A DNA stretch of 64,000 nt from Yersinia similis (GTDB lineage Bacteria; Pseudomonadota; Gammaproteobacteria; Enterobacterales; Enterobacteriaceae), in NCBI RefSeq assembly GCF_001053095.1, contig NZ_CGBP01000018.1, positions 1-64,000 on the forward strand, in the 5' to 3' direction. Positions 8,810-18,409 of the stretch are shown here, piece after piece. The position numbers and the translations under genes were made by a program. The stretch's first letter is position 1; each line of letters starts with the position of its first letter. The notes beneath the pieces are model-generated. The model was not told the DNA's origin, searched no databases, and worked only from the letters and a program-made list of their open reading frames with translations.

Positions 8810-9367
8810 ATGAAGACGTTAATTGAATGTGAGACTGAGCGTTTATTGCTGCGGCAATGGCGTCCTTCAGACCGGGAGCCATTCGCTCAATTAAATGCGG
8901 ATAAACGGGTTATGGCCTATTTCCCTGCGCCCTTAACTCGGGCGGAAAGTGATGCAATGGCGGATCGCTGTCAATTATTGATTGAGCAGCGTGGTTGGGG
9001 ATTCTGGGCTGTTGAAGTAAAGAACAGTGGCCAATTTGTGGGGGCGCTGGGGTTGCATATTCCTACTGTTAAATTGCCGTTTTCACCCTGTGTGGAAATT
9101 GGTTGGCGCTTTGCATACCCCTTTTGGGGAAAAGGCTTAGCAACAGAAGGCGCGTTGAACGCCTTAAAAGTGGGTTTTGAACAGTTAAAACTGGTTGAGA
9201 TCGTTTCATTTACCGCACTCATAAATCTACGCTCACAAGCAGTGATGGCGCGTATTGGTATGGAGCGGGCATCCCATACTTTCCTTCATCCTGGCGTCAG
9301 CGCGAACAGTCCGTTAAGCCAACATTGCTGGTATCACATATCACATCAACAATGGCTGAATAGGTAG
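8810..9367 (+). CDS. GNAT-family N-acetyltransferase (RimJ/RimL type)
   Basis: 185 residues, matching the GNAT fold of RimJ/RimL-like enzymes: the opening ETERLLLRQWRPSDREPF, a central VGALGL strand, and the acetyl-CoA binding segment around YPFWGKGLATEGA (residues 103-115) with a G-x-G-x-A motif. It should transfer an acetyl group from acetyl-CoA to an amine; substrate not predictable. Separate from its neighbours, with its own upstream gap. Confidence 0.85.
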   Translation: MKTLIECETERLLLRQWRPSDREPFAQLNADKRVMAYFPAPLTRAESDAMADRCQLLIEQRGWGFWAVEVKNSGQFVGALGLHIPTVKLPFSPCVEIGWRFAYPFWGKGLATEGALNALKVGFEQLKLVEIVSFTALINLRSQAVMARIGMERASHTFLHPGVSANSPLSQHCWYHISHQQWLNR

Positions 9368-9445
9368 TATTGGGTTTGTGAAGCAAGCACAAGAATAGTA
9401 TATATTTAACGGGCAGATATTCTGCAGTATTGGCTAGGAAATATA

Positions 9446-10702
9446 ATGATAACTCGTTGGCAATTAATTCGCTCCATAGCTTTACTGCTCGGAATCTCTT
9501 TTTTGGCGGCCTGTAGTCAACTCCCAAGAAATCCAGTGCCTGTGGAGTTAATGCCCGCAGCCGAGATCCCTGGAATGCCAAATATTCGCGCTGGGGCAGG
9601 GCACATTAGCGCCGTATTTGAAGCGGACTTGCTGCAATCATATAAAGATGAATCGAAAGAGATGTTTCGTCAGGCTGACGGAACACGGGTGTACCCGCAT
9701 TTGGCTTTGTCTGGTGGCGGGCCAAATGGCGCGTTTGGTGCTGGTTTTCTAAATGGTTGGACAGAAACAGGTAAACGTCCGGTTTTCAAAGTTGTTAGTG
9801 GGGTTTCAACGGGGGCCTTGATCGCGCCTTTTGCTTTCTTGGGTAGTGACCACGATAAAGCCCTGCATGATTTTTATACCACCACAACGACTCGAGATAT
9901 TTTTCACCTAAATAACCTGTTGTTTCGCCTATTTTTCCGTGAATCATTGGCAGATACCAGCCCACTGTCTCAGTTGATTGATGGTCATATTACCCCGCAG
10001 TTGCTGAGTGAAATTGCTAAGGCCCATAAAGGCGGGCGTCGGTTGTATATGGGGACAGTTGATCTTGATTCACAACGCTTTATTGTGTGGAACATGGGGT
10101 TGATCGCGTCTAAAGGCACGCCAGAAGCCTTGATGCTATTTCGTAAGGTGATGTTGGCATCCTCTTCTGTGCCCGTCGCATTTTCACCGGTCTTCTTCGA
10201 TGTCGTGGCTAATGGTAAACACTATGATGAGATGCACGTAGATGGTGGTGTTGCCGCGAGGGTTTTCTATAATGGCGGGGTATACAGCTCGAAAGTGGTA
10301 CGCGCCAGAGCAGGTTTAGCTGACAGTAAAGAAGATATTTACATTATTCATAACGGTCAACTTGGCCCTCAACCGGAACCAACCCCGCGTTTGGTCCGTA
10401 ATATTGCTTTGCGCACCTTGGACTCAACCAGTAAAGCTGCGTTAGTAGGCGACTTATACCGTATTTATGCTTTCTCTTTAGCTGAGCAATCGGGATTCCA
10501 TTGGATAACTATCCCACCTGATGTCGATATAAATGGTGCGGAAATCTTTGATCCAGTCAAGATGGAGCGCCTGTATCAGGCGGGTTATGCCGAAGGATTG
10601 CGTGGGCCTGAATGGTCGCTGCGGCCACCGGGTTCTATTGAAATGGAGGTGCTATTAAAGGAAGCTGCTACAAGACATACTAATCAAATGCCAGCGGATT
10701 AA
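9446..10702 (+). CDS. Patatin-like phospholipase, predicted lipoprotein
   Basis: 418 residues. The lipobox FLAAC (Cys 23) predicts an acylated N-terminus. The patatin domain carries the oxyanion motif GGGPNG (residues 90-95), the nucleophile motif GVSTG with Ser121, and the DGG motif with Asp266, so the Ser-Asp dyad is intact and lipid acyl hydrolase activity is likely. As a lipoprotein it would act on the envelope, perhaps in phospholipid turnover. No operon partner. Confidence 0.85.
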   Translation: MITRWQLIRSIALLLGISFLAACSQLPRNPVPVELMPAAEIPGMPNIRAGAGHISAVFEADLLQSYKDESKEMFRQADGTRVYPHLALSGGGPNGAFGAGFLNGWTETGKRPVFKVVSGVSTGALIAPFAFLGSDHDKALHDFYTTTTTRDIFHLNNLLFRLFFRESLADTSPLSQLIDGHITPQLLSEIAKAHKGGRRLYMGTVDLDSQRFIVWNMGLIASKGTPEALMLFRKVMLASSSVPVAFSPVFFDVVANGKHYDEMHVDGGVAARVFYNGGVYSSKVVRARAGLADSKEDIYIIHNGQLGPQPEPTPRLVRNIALRTLDSTSKAALVGDLYRIYAFSLAEQSGFHWITIPPDVDINGAEIFDPVKMERLYQAGYAEGLRGPEWSLRPPGSIEMEVLLKEAATRHTNQMPAD

Positions 10703-10855
10703 ATTTGATAGATAGAAGACCGGATTGATTAACAGGAAATAGTTAATCTGCTGCTTTATCAAACTGTTAGCGCCAATTGAAAACAATTTAAGCAGCATAT
10801 AAGCAGAGGGGGTGTAATTGTGCTACACTATGCGACCGATAATCAAGGATAAAAC

Positions 10856-11089
10856 ATGAAAAAAATCTCGATCATTGCTCAGTGCTTAATAAACGCTAAG
10901 AATTTCAGTGAGATGTCTGAAGCTGAATCCTCGATAAAAAAAGTGTTCAGCGATAGCTACGCGGAACACTCTTTCGATGAATGGAATACCGACGTTTCAA
11001 CATTGAGCGCTAACCGTATCATTAGCCTGGTTGCTGGTGCATCCAAGGTTCGGGTCAGGGGATTGATCCAAGAATTATGGAATCACTGA
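10856..11089 (+). CDS. Small protein of unknown function
   Basis: 77 residues, no signal peptide or membrane segment. It starts MKKISIIAQCLINAKNFSEM and ends in ELWNH; mixed charge and probably helical. AAGGA lies eight bases before the ATG. Not recognised; stands alone between the patatin gene and the zinc ribbon gene. Confidence 0.6.
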   Translation: MKKISIIAQCLINAKNFSEMSEAESSIKKVFSDSYAEHSFDEWNTDVSTLSANRIISLVAGASKVRVRGLIQELWNH

Positions 11090-11356
11090 TCCCGGCTCAA
11101 CCATTTCCAATAACCTGCCTACCATTTCACTACGCCAAGCATGCCAGCCATGCCGCGTGGTGAATGTTTTTACCCTATCTATCCTTTCTATTTCTATTTC
11201 TACTTATCTCTTCCTCTGTAGCACATAAAATCGGCTATCTCAGGCAACAAAAGTTCTGTTTTGGGTCTAATAACGTGAGTAAATGTTGGCCATCCCACGG
11301 CTTATGATTGGCGATTAACGTAAGCTGAGTCAGTCATACAATAGAGAGGTGAGGAT

Positions 11357-11530
11357 ATGTCATTTCTTGATAATCTTAAAAAACTGGTGAGCGGTGTGCG
11401 GGGACAGATTAAGTGCCCAGAATGTGGGGCGAATTCTGTGCAGAGTGCGGAGAAAGTGCAAAAAAATATCGCCTTGATCTGCCCGAAGTGTGGCTGTTTA
11501 TTCTTGCCGCAAGACGCACCTCAGCCATGA
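11357..11530 (+). CDS. Small zinc ribbon protein (possibly YnfU-like)
   Basis: 57 residues, beginning MSFLDNLKKLVSG and followed by two CxxC knuckles, CPEC (residues 20-23) and CPKC (43-46), with an extra Cys two residues after the second: a classic small zinc ribbon. GAGG six bases before the ATG supports translation. Small zinc ribbons of this kind are annotated as YnfU-like in enterobacteria, but I am not certain of that name. The stop lies only five bases from the stop of the convergent yniD homologue. Confidence 0.7.
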   Translation: MSFLDNLKKLVSGVRGQIKCPECGANSVQSAEKVQKNIALICPKCGCLFLPQDAPQP

Positions 11531-11535
11531 TCAAA

Positions 11536-11643
11536 TCAGCCAAAGATCATTGATGCCCATCGTAATAGCATCAATGCAGCACAGATGCACAGTAACACCA
11601 AAAACATTTTCCAATGCCTTTTAGGTACGCGTTTGGTCACCAT
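11536..11643 (-). CDS. yniD: YniD-like small membrane protein
   Basis: 35 residues, starting MVTKRVPKRHWKMFLVLL and ending RWASMIFG. It is a basic N-terminus followed by a single membrane helix. This matches my memory of E. coli YniD (also 35 residues, with KKHWKM...LLRWAAMIWG) almost position for position. AAGGA precedes the ATG. In E. coli yniD is next to hxpB (yniC), which here lies 41 kb away, so the gene has been relocated. Function unknown. Confidence 0.75.
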   Translation of the reverse strand: MVTKRVPKRHWKMFLVLLCICAALMLLRWASMIFG

Positions 11644-11910
11644 AGGGTCCTTAAAACGATTTGAGTATTATAGTCTGGTGAATTGCTGCACCAGACGTGA
11701 GTGGTTTTGATTCACCCGAATCACTGATTAGGGGCAACTCACCGGAATCAATGATCTTCCCCACAATGCTAGCTGCAACACCAATGATTTGATGTATCGG
11801 GTATAGTAGCGGAAATTTATGCTGATGCGAGAGTTAGTCAGTTCGTACTGATTAATATAAAGTGTAATATGCGTTGCATCAATAATATTACGAATAGGAA
11901 TAATGAGATT

Positions 11911-12300
11911 ATGGCTACACTCCCACAGAAATATGAAGACGCTGAACGTTGGGCATTTGGTGATACTGAGCAGGTCGCGGATGACTTATTGGCATTGGTA
12001 CTGAATGGCACAAAAACGGCGACCTGTGCAGCATTGGATGAAGAGGGTGTTCCTCAGGCGGGTGACATATTTGTCGTGGTCAATGGCCGGAATCAGCCAG
12101 CATGTGCGGTAGAGTTAACCGAGGTAGAACTGAAAACGTTTGATCAAGTTGATGAGGCGCATGCACTGGCGGAAGGTGAGGGTGATAGTACACTGGCTTA
12201 CTGGCGTAAAACTCAACAGCGTTTTTTCGAGGAATATGATATGTTTTCCCCAGATATGATGCTGATCTGTATGAAGTTTAAAGTGCTGGAAACCTTCTGA
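11911..12300 (+). CDS. ASCH-domain protein
   Basis: About 129 residues from the chosen ATG. The ASCH fold is suggested by KTATC near residue 33, the VVVNG segment, the ELTEVELKTFDQV strand-turn and the WR...FF region near the C-terminus (YWRKTQQRFFEEY). ASCH domains resemble PUA domains and bind RNA or act on modified nucleosides; the exact role here is unknown. An in-frame ATG at 11869 would add 14 residues but has no ribosome binding site, while AGGA lies upstream of 11911. Confidence 0.8.
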   Translation: MATLPQKYEDAERWAFGDTEQVADDLLALVLNGTKTATCAALDEEGVPQAGDIFVVVNGRNQPACAVELTEVELKTFDQVDEAHALAEGEGDSTLAYWRKTQQRFFEEYDMFSPDMMLICMKFKVLETF

Positions 12301-12410
12301 TTGCTGCACCAGGCAACTGTTTTAATCAGTTAGCTCTGTCACGTTCCAAGAGAAGAAACCGTCACTCATAAGCATGAACTATGGGTTGACGGATCTTCTT
12401 ATCGCCATGT

Positions 12411-12650
12411 TCAGGTTATTTTCATAACCCATGCATCTCGATGTCGGTCGTAATGCTGCTTGTATAACAGCGTATCCTTGCCATCTAAGATAGCAGGAAT
12501 ACTGATGTTTTCATCCCATCCATCTAACTGCATACATAAATCAGGGTCTGATTTACACGGAATACTAAGCGTATGCTCACCTTTTGTCTGTGATGATAAT
12601 TCTGCATCATCAACTTCAAACTGCCTGATTTTTACAATGCTTTTCCCCAT
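12411..12650 (-). CDS. yebV: YebV family protein
   Basis: 79 residues, containing the segment LSIPCKSDPDLCMQLDGWDE that is almost identical to my memory of E. coli YebV, and ending in DAWVMKIT. AAGGAG lies seven bases before the ATG. Cytoplasmic, function unknown. In E. coli yebV follows letB and rsmF; here a fimbrial operon separates it from letB and rsmF is not present. Confidence 0.88.
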   Translation of the reverse strand: MGKSIVKIRQFEVDDAELSSQTKGEHTLSIPCKSDPDLCMQLDGWDENISIPAILDGKDTLLYKQHYDRHRDAWVMKIT

Positions 12651-12824
12651 AAAGGCTCCTTACTAATGGTGTGGCAGGAGGTATGACCAGATTGATCACC
12701 TTATTGAGAATAGCTGAGCTGAAGAAAATCGCCAGAGATACTTTCTAAAAAATCTCTTGGAAGTAAAATAGCTCTTGGAAAACAAATAACACTGGATATA
12801 TGTAGGTATGCACGGATGTTCAAT

Positions 12825-13814
12825 TCAATATTCCAATACAACACTCACATTATCTTGATAAGTTCCCACCGTTTTCTGTGCTTGCTGCGCATTGATTACG
12901 GCATTATAAGGGATCAACTGCTGAGTGCCTGTCGCGGTACTCGTTCTTTTGTTCGTCACATTCCACGGTATTATTCCAGCCCCTTGATACAGTTGATACT
13001 GTAAATAGTCAGTTCCAGAGGTTAATTTCATTCGAGGCCATGGTGCGACGAAATTACTTCCATTGGTTATGTAAGTCGTGAAAGTGGCATTTTTTGTACA
13101 GGTGGCTGAGATGTTTTGATTAACAGGAACAAACTGGGCAATTAATGCATAACTGCCGAAATTAACGTTTGGGGCACTGTTAATGACGCAGTCGTTACTG
13201 ACTGTTAATGTGACTGTAACGGTGGAGGTTGCCGTTCCACTGAAGGGGCCGCCAAGGCAGAGACTAATGATAGAGGTAGCACATAAATTATAATTCCAGT
13301 TTAAATTAATTACATCGGTATATGTTCCGGCACTGACGTTAACATTAATAGCGTTATTGCTACCAGTTCGAATATAAATAGGGAGGTTAGCACTAATTTG
13401 GAAAAATGTTACAGTGAGTAAACTGCTATTGCTGGCATAATTTATCATGTTGCCTATAGCAACGGGATTGTTATAACCTGCGTCAGAATAAATTGTATAA
13501 GGAATAAAGTCACCCGCTGAATTTTTTAGCCTCAAGGTATTAGTTGTACTGGCTACAGTTGCATTTAATATAGGAGAAGCCAATAGGCTCACACCTGTCC
13601 CAGTACAGAGCATTGCAGTGGTACCGCTGGCACTTTCTGTTAGGGTATTGACGTTAAATGACGAATTGGGTGGGAGCGTAACGGTGGGGGAGCTAAAGGT
13701 ACAGGCTAATGTATTCCCTGCATAAAATAACCATAATACAGGTAATGCTCGCCAGCTAAGCCAATACCTGGGAGTGTTCGTTATGGTGGAGATCTCTCTG
13801 GCGGTGGATAACAT
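12825..13814 (-). CDS. SCPU-domain tip subunit of Csu-type (archaic) fimbria
   Basis: 329 residues: a leader ending near TLACTF, then two spore-coat-U (SCPU) domains (about residues 37-185 and 200-329), each with Cys pairs and a strand ending GTYTDVINL or GTYQDNVSVVL. Two-domain organisation and last place in the operon match CsuE-type tip adhesins, where the N-terminal domain binds surfaces and the C-terminal domain is an incomplete Ig fold capped by donor strand exchange. GAGGAA lies before the ATG. An ERIC element separates it from the usher gene. Confidence 0.85.
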   Translation of the reverse strand: MLSTAREISTITNTPRYWLSWRALPVLWLFYAGNTLACTFSSPTVTLPPNSSFNVNTLTESASGTTAMLCTGTGVSLLASPILNATVASTTNTLRLKNSAGDFIPYTIYSDAGYNNPVAIGNMINYASNSSLLTVTFFQISANLPIYIRTGSNNAINVNVSAGTYTDVINLNWNYNLCATSIISLCLGGPFSGTATSTVTVTLTVSNDCVINSAPNVNFGSYALIAQFVPVNQNISATCTKNATFTTYITNGSNFVAPWPRMKLTSGTDYLQYQLYQGAGIIPWNVTNKRTSTATGTQQLIPYNAVINAQQAQKTVGTYQDNVSVVLEY

Positions 13815-13836
13815 TCGTCGTTCCTCATATGAAGTC

Positions 13837-13964
13837 TATACCCGTCATACTCCAAGCTGCATGCGCGTTGGCTTTCTTCGTTTACCCCGGTTACTGACTG
13901 GTGCAAGCTCCTGGAGACGTACTCAGTTGACGCTTTCCTGCAACTTGAATTATTTTGAGTATAT
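13837..13964. repeat. ERIC (IRU) element inside the fimbrial operon
   Basis: The ends TATACCCGTCATACTCCAAG and CTTGAATTATTTTGAGTATA form the imperfect terminal palindrome of enterobacterial ERIC elements, and the middle holds the CAAGCTCCTGGAGAC core. It lies between usher and tip genes and would be transcribed with them, folding into a long hairpin in the mRNA. Confidence 0.85.
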
Positions 13965-13983
13965 TGATAGCATCTTATAGCGA

Positions 13984-16449
13984 CTATCGGCATACGGTGG
14001 TGCCAGCATCCTGTATACCTTCCGTCGTCTTTAGTCTGAACTGGCTGTAGCACTGTGTGCCATTATCGGCGCGTATAATCCTAATTTTATTTAATTTTCT
14101 CAATTTATTTAATGGTGTCACATGTTCGATATATACCATGCCGTCCCAACCGACATAACTTATCGGGACGTTACCGGTGGTATATATTGCACTGCCTTTC
14201 GGTAAGTCTTGGCCTGATGTGTCTGTAATTCTAATATTCACTGCGGAAATTCGCTCAATTGGGAAATCAATTAAATAGCCGCTGCGTTCACTAATAGCTA
14301 ACCTTCGTTCAACATTGGGTAGCAAGACATCTGCCGGTAAATTCATTGGGTCAATCTGGAATTTTGCCTGATAGAATGAGGAGACTGTCGGGATAAGCAA
14401 ATAACCCTTTGCATTAGTTGTGCCAATAAGTTGATTTTCGTAGCTAACCGGAATATTGCTAAAACCATTGGTTGATACCAAGGCAAAAGCATCGTTAATC
14501 ATATTACTGGCATAGAGATTTCTATTCATCATCACTAATGAACCGGTTAATCCCCCCCAATAGTTGTAGTTATTACTGTTACCATATAGGCCCACGCGAC
14601 TTTCCATCATTGACGTACGCCAAATGATGTCTGCCTGTTGGTATTGATTACGGTTACTTGCGCTGTTGGCATAAGCGATGTTCCAGCCCCATCCACCATT
14701 CGGGGGCGCAGCACGACTATAATTTAGCCGTTGAGTCCATTGGTTATCACTTGTGCGTGTTGCACTGATGCTGCTTGATCCTCGCTGACCTAACGGAATG
14801 CTCCAGACCAGTTGTATATTGTAACCTTTACGGCCCAGCTCACGGTTTAGTGCGCTATAAAAGTTGCTATTGCGTAACAGTGAAGTACTGTAGCTGACAT
14901 TGATAAGCCGGGTTTGTTCGCCGAGAGTATCTCTGACATCAAAGTAACCAGATCCTAAGTTACCGTAACTATCTAGGCTGATACTCCCCGTGAGTTGAGT
15001 CATACGTCGGCTTAAGCGCGAAGGACTTTTATAATTAGCAAGATCAGCATATTCATCACTACAGATAATATGTTGAGCATTTAAATTAAAGAATGCGTTA
15101 CTGTAGCTATAACCTAATGAACGCTGGTTGCCACGACCATTACGTGAAGTTACAGGGTTCGGTAACCTACTCGATGTGGCGTTATTGGTATTTCGCGGTT
15201 CAGCCACCTCGTTAAAAGTGCCGTTCGATGTGTTGCTTATACTGTATGCGCTATTTAGGACACCCAATAATCCCATGCGTAGATTGACGCCCCCCCCAAT
15301 GACATTCATTTCTTTGGCGATTTCTCCCCGGCCCTCCAGTGTCAACCAAGGTGTGGTGCCGTAACGAACGACGCCACTGGCAGCCATTTCACCGTAGTCT
15401 GCTGAGCGAATCGCATAATTACGACGTAGGATCCCCCCCGAGAGACTGAAATCCCACATTCCGGGTTTTAACAGTCTACTGGCAACGTAAAAGGGCACCG
15501 ATGTGCTGATTTGCCTGCCAAGGGCATCGGTTGTGACGATAGTAGCTTGGCCAGCACCATTTATTCGCGGTGCATTATTGATGACAAAAGGGCCTGGGTT
15601 GATATTGGCAGATTGTGTCCTGAAGTTATCAATGTAGAGATCAACGGTGCTGGGTACTGCTGCTTGACCAGAAAATTGTGGTAATGGGTAGGTTATGAGA
15701 TCGGGCCGGATAGCAAAATGTCGTGCTATCTGAATACCACCAAGGCGTATCGCACTGCTCCATGGCAAAGCACCGGTAATGAGGTCACCTGCGCTATAAC
15801 GCAGCAGATGTTCTTCGTCATTCTTCTGCCACTGGGTATCAAAACGAATATAGCCTTTAGCGTCATCTGTGTTGTTATTACTTGGAAAGTGGGTGCGATA
15901 AACGCCGGTATTACTGAGCAAGCCAAAACGATCAAAAATGCGTTGTTCTGTCCATGCTGAAAAATGAGTTAAAGATGAGTACAGGTAACCTTGTGTGGCA
16001 TAAATATCGTAATTGAATAAAGCCCCCAAACTACTTTGCGCAAGATTGAAATCATCTTGTTCAGTCACATCGATTTGTTGCTTTGGTAGCCACTCACTGG
16101 GGACATTGATTAATAGGCGTTGGTTCTCTCCATCATATTTAACGTTCACGCCCGCCATATTATCAACGGCAATCTCGAGTGCTAGTGGGTCTGATATAGG
16201 AAGCCCAATAGTCCTTAGCTGTGATTGAGAAAGATAATAACGGTTGTTGCGATAGCTAACAGGTACAGCACTCCCAAAGTTACGGTCATTTACCACGAGT
16301 TCAAGATATAACGTGGTATCAGGCATCGTTGTTGTTGTCGAGGGCGGGGGGAGGCTCCCTCCTAAAATAGGAGAGGGTATTAGTGACGCTAACACTATTG
16401 AGCCATATATCAGCACCGATAATGACGGTAGTCGGAATCTGATAATCAT
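13984..16449 (-). CDS. Outer-membrane usher of Csu-type (archaic) fimbria
   Basis: 821 residues. A signal peptide (about residues 1-31) is followed by an N-terminal chaperone-binding domain (LYLELVVNDRNFG), a large beta-barrel with plug, and C-terminal domains ending with two Cys (QCYSQFRL...TTVCR). Typical usher motifs include PGPFVINNAPRINGAGQATI. Ushers form the outer-membrane pore through which chaperone-bound pilins are assembled. The length is close to the 820-830 residues of archaic ushers. Confidence 0.9.
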   Translation of the reverse strand: MIIRFRLPSLSVLIYGSIVLASLIPSPILGGSLPPPSTTTTMPDTTLYLELVVNDRNFGSAVPVSYRNNRYYLSQSQLRTIGLPISDPLALEIAVDNMAGVNVKYDGENQRLLINVPSEWLPKQQIDVTEQDDFNLAQSSLGALFNYDIYATQGYLYSSLTHFSAWTEQRIFDRFGLLSNTGVYRTHFPSNNNTDDAKGYIRFDTQWQKNDEEHLLRYSAGDLITGALPWSSAIRLGGIQIARHFAIRPDLITYPLPQFSGQAAVPSTVDLYIDNFRTQSANINPGPFVINNAPRINGAGQATIVTTDALGRQISTSVPFYVASRLLKPGMWDFSLSGGILRRNYAIRSADYGEMAASGVVRYGTTPWLTLEGRGEIAKEMNVIGGGVNLRMGLLGVLNSAYSISNTSNGTFNEVAEPRNTNNATSSRLPNPVTSRNGRGNQRSLGYSYSNAFFNLNAQHIICSDEYADLANYKSPSRLSRRMTQLTGSISLDSYGNLGSGYFDVRDTLGEQTRLINVSYSTSLLRNSNFYSALNRELGRKGYNIQLVWSIPLGQRGSSSISATRTSDNQWTQRLNYSRAAPPNGGWGWNIAYANSASNRNQYQQADIIWRTSMMESRVGLYGNSNNYNYWGGLTGSLVMMNRNLYASNMINDAFALVSTNGFSNIPVSYENQLIGTTNAKGYLLIPTVSSFYQAKFQIDPMNLPADVLLPNVERRLAISERSGYLIDFPIERISAVNIRITDTSGQDLPKGSAIYTTGNVPISYVGWDGMVYIEHVTPLNKLRKLNKIRIIRADNGTQCYSQFRLKTTEGIQDAGTTVCR

Positions 16450-16520
16450 CCTCGATCCTCAGTTCATTGTGAGTAAAGTCCCATTTGTTTTTATGTATCT
16501 CAATTATTGGTATGGGATAG

Positions 16521-17264
16521 TTACTGATATGGAATAGTTACTGGTTTAGTATTGTTATTGATGATGGCCACCAACTCACCTTTTCTGGCAGTTAAGTCAA
16601 TGGGAAAACTCATCTGTGAACCCGCTAATACATAGCCCAATAAACCGTTATTAACCGTCTGGCCGTTGAGTGTGACCTGAGAAATACGTGCATGTATTTC
16701 ACTTTTATTGCGGATCGTCAGCCATTGCTTCCCCTGTTGCCGATTCAATATATAGCTGAGCACAGGCTGTACAATATCAGTTGGTTGTGTCGCCTCGGGT
16801 GCTATCCGCATACCACTCCCATAAACAAATAGGGGCACGGAATAGCGCATTTGAAATCTCAGTCCCAATGATGGGTTGTTTTTTTTATTGGGCTCCTGCC
16901 GGGGGATCTCATCGATTAATATTCGGTAGGCCAACTCTTTCCCCGCAGGAACTTGTGTATTTTTAACTAAGCGAATCAGTTGTCGCTTGCCTGGCTGAAT
17001 ATTGGCAACCGGGGGGCTGGCAATAATGGCTGATTGAGAATTGTAATCGTCAAGACCATTAACCTGTCGCCAACTCAGTACTCGTATTTGCATATACGTC
17101 GGTTGGCTATCTTTATTTTCCAGCCACAATACCGTGGCATTTTCATTATCGTTAATGACTGGATCAATGGGCCAAACTAATACGGAAACAGCAGCATATA
17201 GTGGGACGCAGGGTAGCAGAATAAAGAGCAATGTCAATCTGGATAATAGGTGATATATCATCAT
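16521..17264 (-). CDS. Periplasmic chaperone of Csu-type fimbria
   Basis: 247 residues with a signal peptide (to about residue 24) and two Ig-like domains. The chaperone signature is present: WLENKDSQPTYMQIRV, GKRQLIRLVKN in the G1 region, and the conserved YRILIDEIP. It binds pilin subunits in the periplasm and delivers them to the usher. Sits between the pilin and usher genes on the same strand. Confidence 0.9.
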   Translation of the reverse strand: MMIYHLLSRLTLLFILLPCVPLYAAVSVLVWPIDPVINDNENATVLWLENKDSQPTYMQIRVLSWRQVNGLDDYNSQSAIIASPPVANIQPGKRQLIRLVKNTQVPAGKELAYRILIDEIPRQEPNKKNNPSLGLRFQMRYSVPLFVYGSGMRIAPEATQPTDIVQPVLSYILNRQQGKQWLTIRNKSEIHARISQVTLNGQTVNNGLLGYVLAGSQMSFPIDLTARKGELVAIINNNTKPVTIPYQ

Positions 17265-17295
17265 CGTAAATTTTTCTCCGCTATATTGTTATTGA

Positions 17296-17853
17296 TCAGT
17301 AACTGACAGTAACCAATAACGTATCTGTATAAACTCCCGCAGTAGGTTGTGTATTACTGGCAAACAGTTGTGCATATAAAATAACTTGCTGTAGCGTACC
17401 ATCGGTAGAAATGACTTGTGTTGTTCCCCCATTTGAACCATCCCCCCAGATAAGGGTTCGGGGGTTATTTTGATAAATTTGATACAGCAAGTATTCACCG
17501 GTACTGCTGTTAAGTAGGCGCCTACCCGCGGAGATATTACCCGTCATGTTGGCCCCTGAATTGAGCGCAAGTGTTACGCTAGGATTACCATTACATTGAA
17601 TGGTAATGGTTCCTGCATTCAGCTCAGAAGTTGCATTAGTGGCGGTTGCCAGAGAAGTAATATTGCCAAAATTTATGGAACCAAAATTGGAGCTGTCAGT
17701 TGCACCTCCTCCCAGAACACATCCAGTTAGCACGGTAGCGTTGACGGTGAAAGGGCTAGATACGGGTGATGGTGCCGCGTTAACAGGTATGATAAACAGC
17801 GTTGAGATAAGCAAAGCGGCACTGAGGTTATACGGAGGAAAAAGACTTATCAT
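17296..17853 (-). CDS. SCPU-domain pilin of Csu-type fimbria (third pilin gene)
   Basis: 185 residues from the chosen start. The frame extends nine codons further up, but GGAGGG lies eight bases before the ATG at 17853, which fixes the start after the preceding gene has ended. Signal peptide to about VNAAPSP, then a single SCPU domain with a Cys pair and the C-terminal GVYTDTLLVTVSY strand used in subunit polymerisation. Confidence 0.88.
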   Translation of the reverse strand: MISLFPPYNLSAALLISTLFIIPVNAAPSPVSSPFTVNATVLTGCVLGGGATDSSNFGSINFGNITSLATATNATSELNAGTITIQCNGNPSVTLALNSGANMTGNISAGRRLLNSSTGEYLLYQIYQNNPRTLIWGDGSNGGTTQVISTDGTLQQVILYAQLFASNTQPTAGVYTDTLLVTVSY

Positions 17854-17873
17854 TGTTAGCCCTCCCTCTATGC

Positions 17874-18404
17874 TTACCAATTCACCGTGACCTGAACGGT
17901 ATCAGTATAGGTACCTACCGCAGGCGTCGATTGTACAGGAACCTTGCCATAAACCGGTATGGTGACGACTTGTCCGGTAGCAACCTGCGATACACCCACC
18001 ACATCATCCCAGATGACACTATAGGTCGCGTCGGTATACAGGTTGTAGCTGACCTGCTGGGTTGCTGGTCCCCCGGACAGATAACGGTTATTGGTATTAC
18101 CACTCTGTCCACCGCTCAGTAATACGTTAAAACTGCTGCCGTTGCTGCATTGCACGGTGATAGCGCCACTATTTGTTTGACCCACCACCGAGATTGGTTG
18201 GGTTAACGCGACAGTTGATCCAAAATCCAAGGTGCCGAAACTTGTGCTGCCACTGACAAGAAAACTCGCAAGGCAGGTGGGCAGTAGCGTGGCCGTTACC
18301 GTTATATTGGCTGTTTTTGATACTGTCTGTGCGGGATAAGCTTGGAATAGCAATAAGCCGCATACTAGCTTTAAACTGAATACAACAAGATTGTGATTTT
18401 TCAC
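17874..18404 (-). CDS. SCPU-domain pilin of Csu-type fimbria (second pilin gene)
   Basis: About 176 residues. There is no ATG; GTG at 18404 gives MKNHNLVVFSLKL, a normal signal peptide, while TTG at 18416 would overlap the previous stop. The mature part has one SCPU domain with two Cys (LPTCLA and VQCSNG) and ends GTYTDTVQVTVNW. The gene abuts the first pilin gene, so translation is probably coupled, with lower expression expected from a GTG or TTG start. Confidence 0.85.
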   Translation of the reverse strand: MKNHNLVVFSLKLVCGLLLFQAYPAQTVSKTANITVTATLLPTCLASFLVSGSTSFGTLDFGSTVALTQPISVVGQTNSGAITVQCSNGSSFNVLLSGGQSGNTNNRYLSGGPATQQVSYNLYTDATYSVIWDDVVGVSQVATGQVVTIPVYGKVPVQSTPAVGTYTDTVQVTVNW

Positions 18405-18409
18405 TGTTA

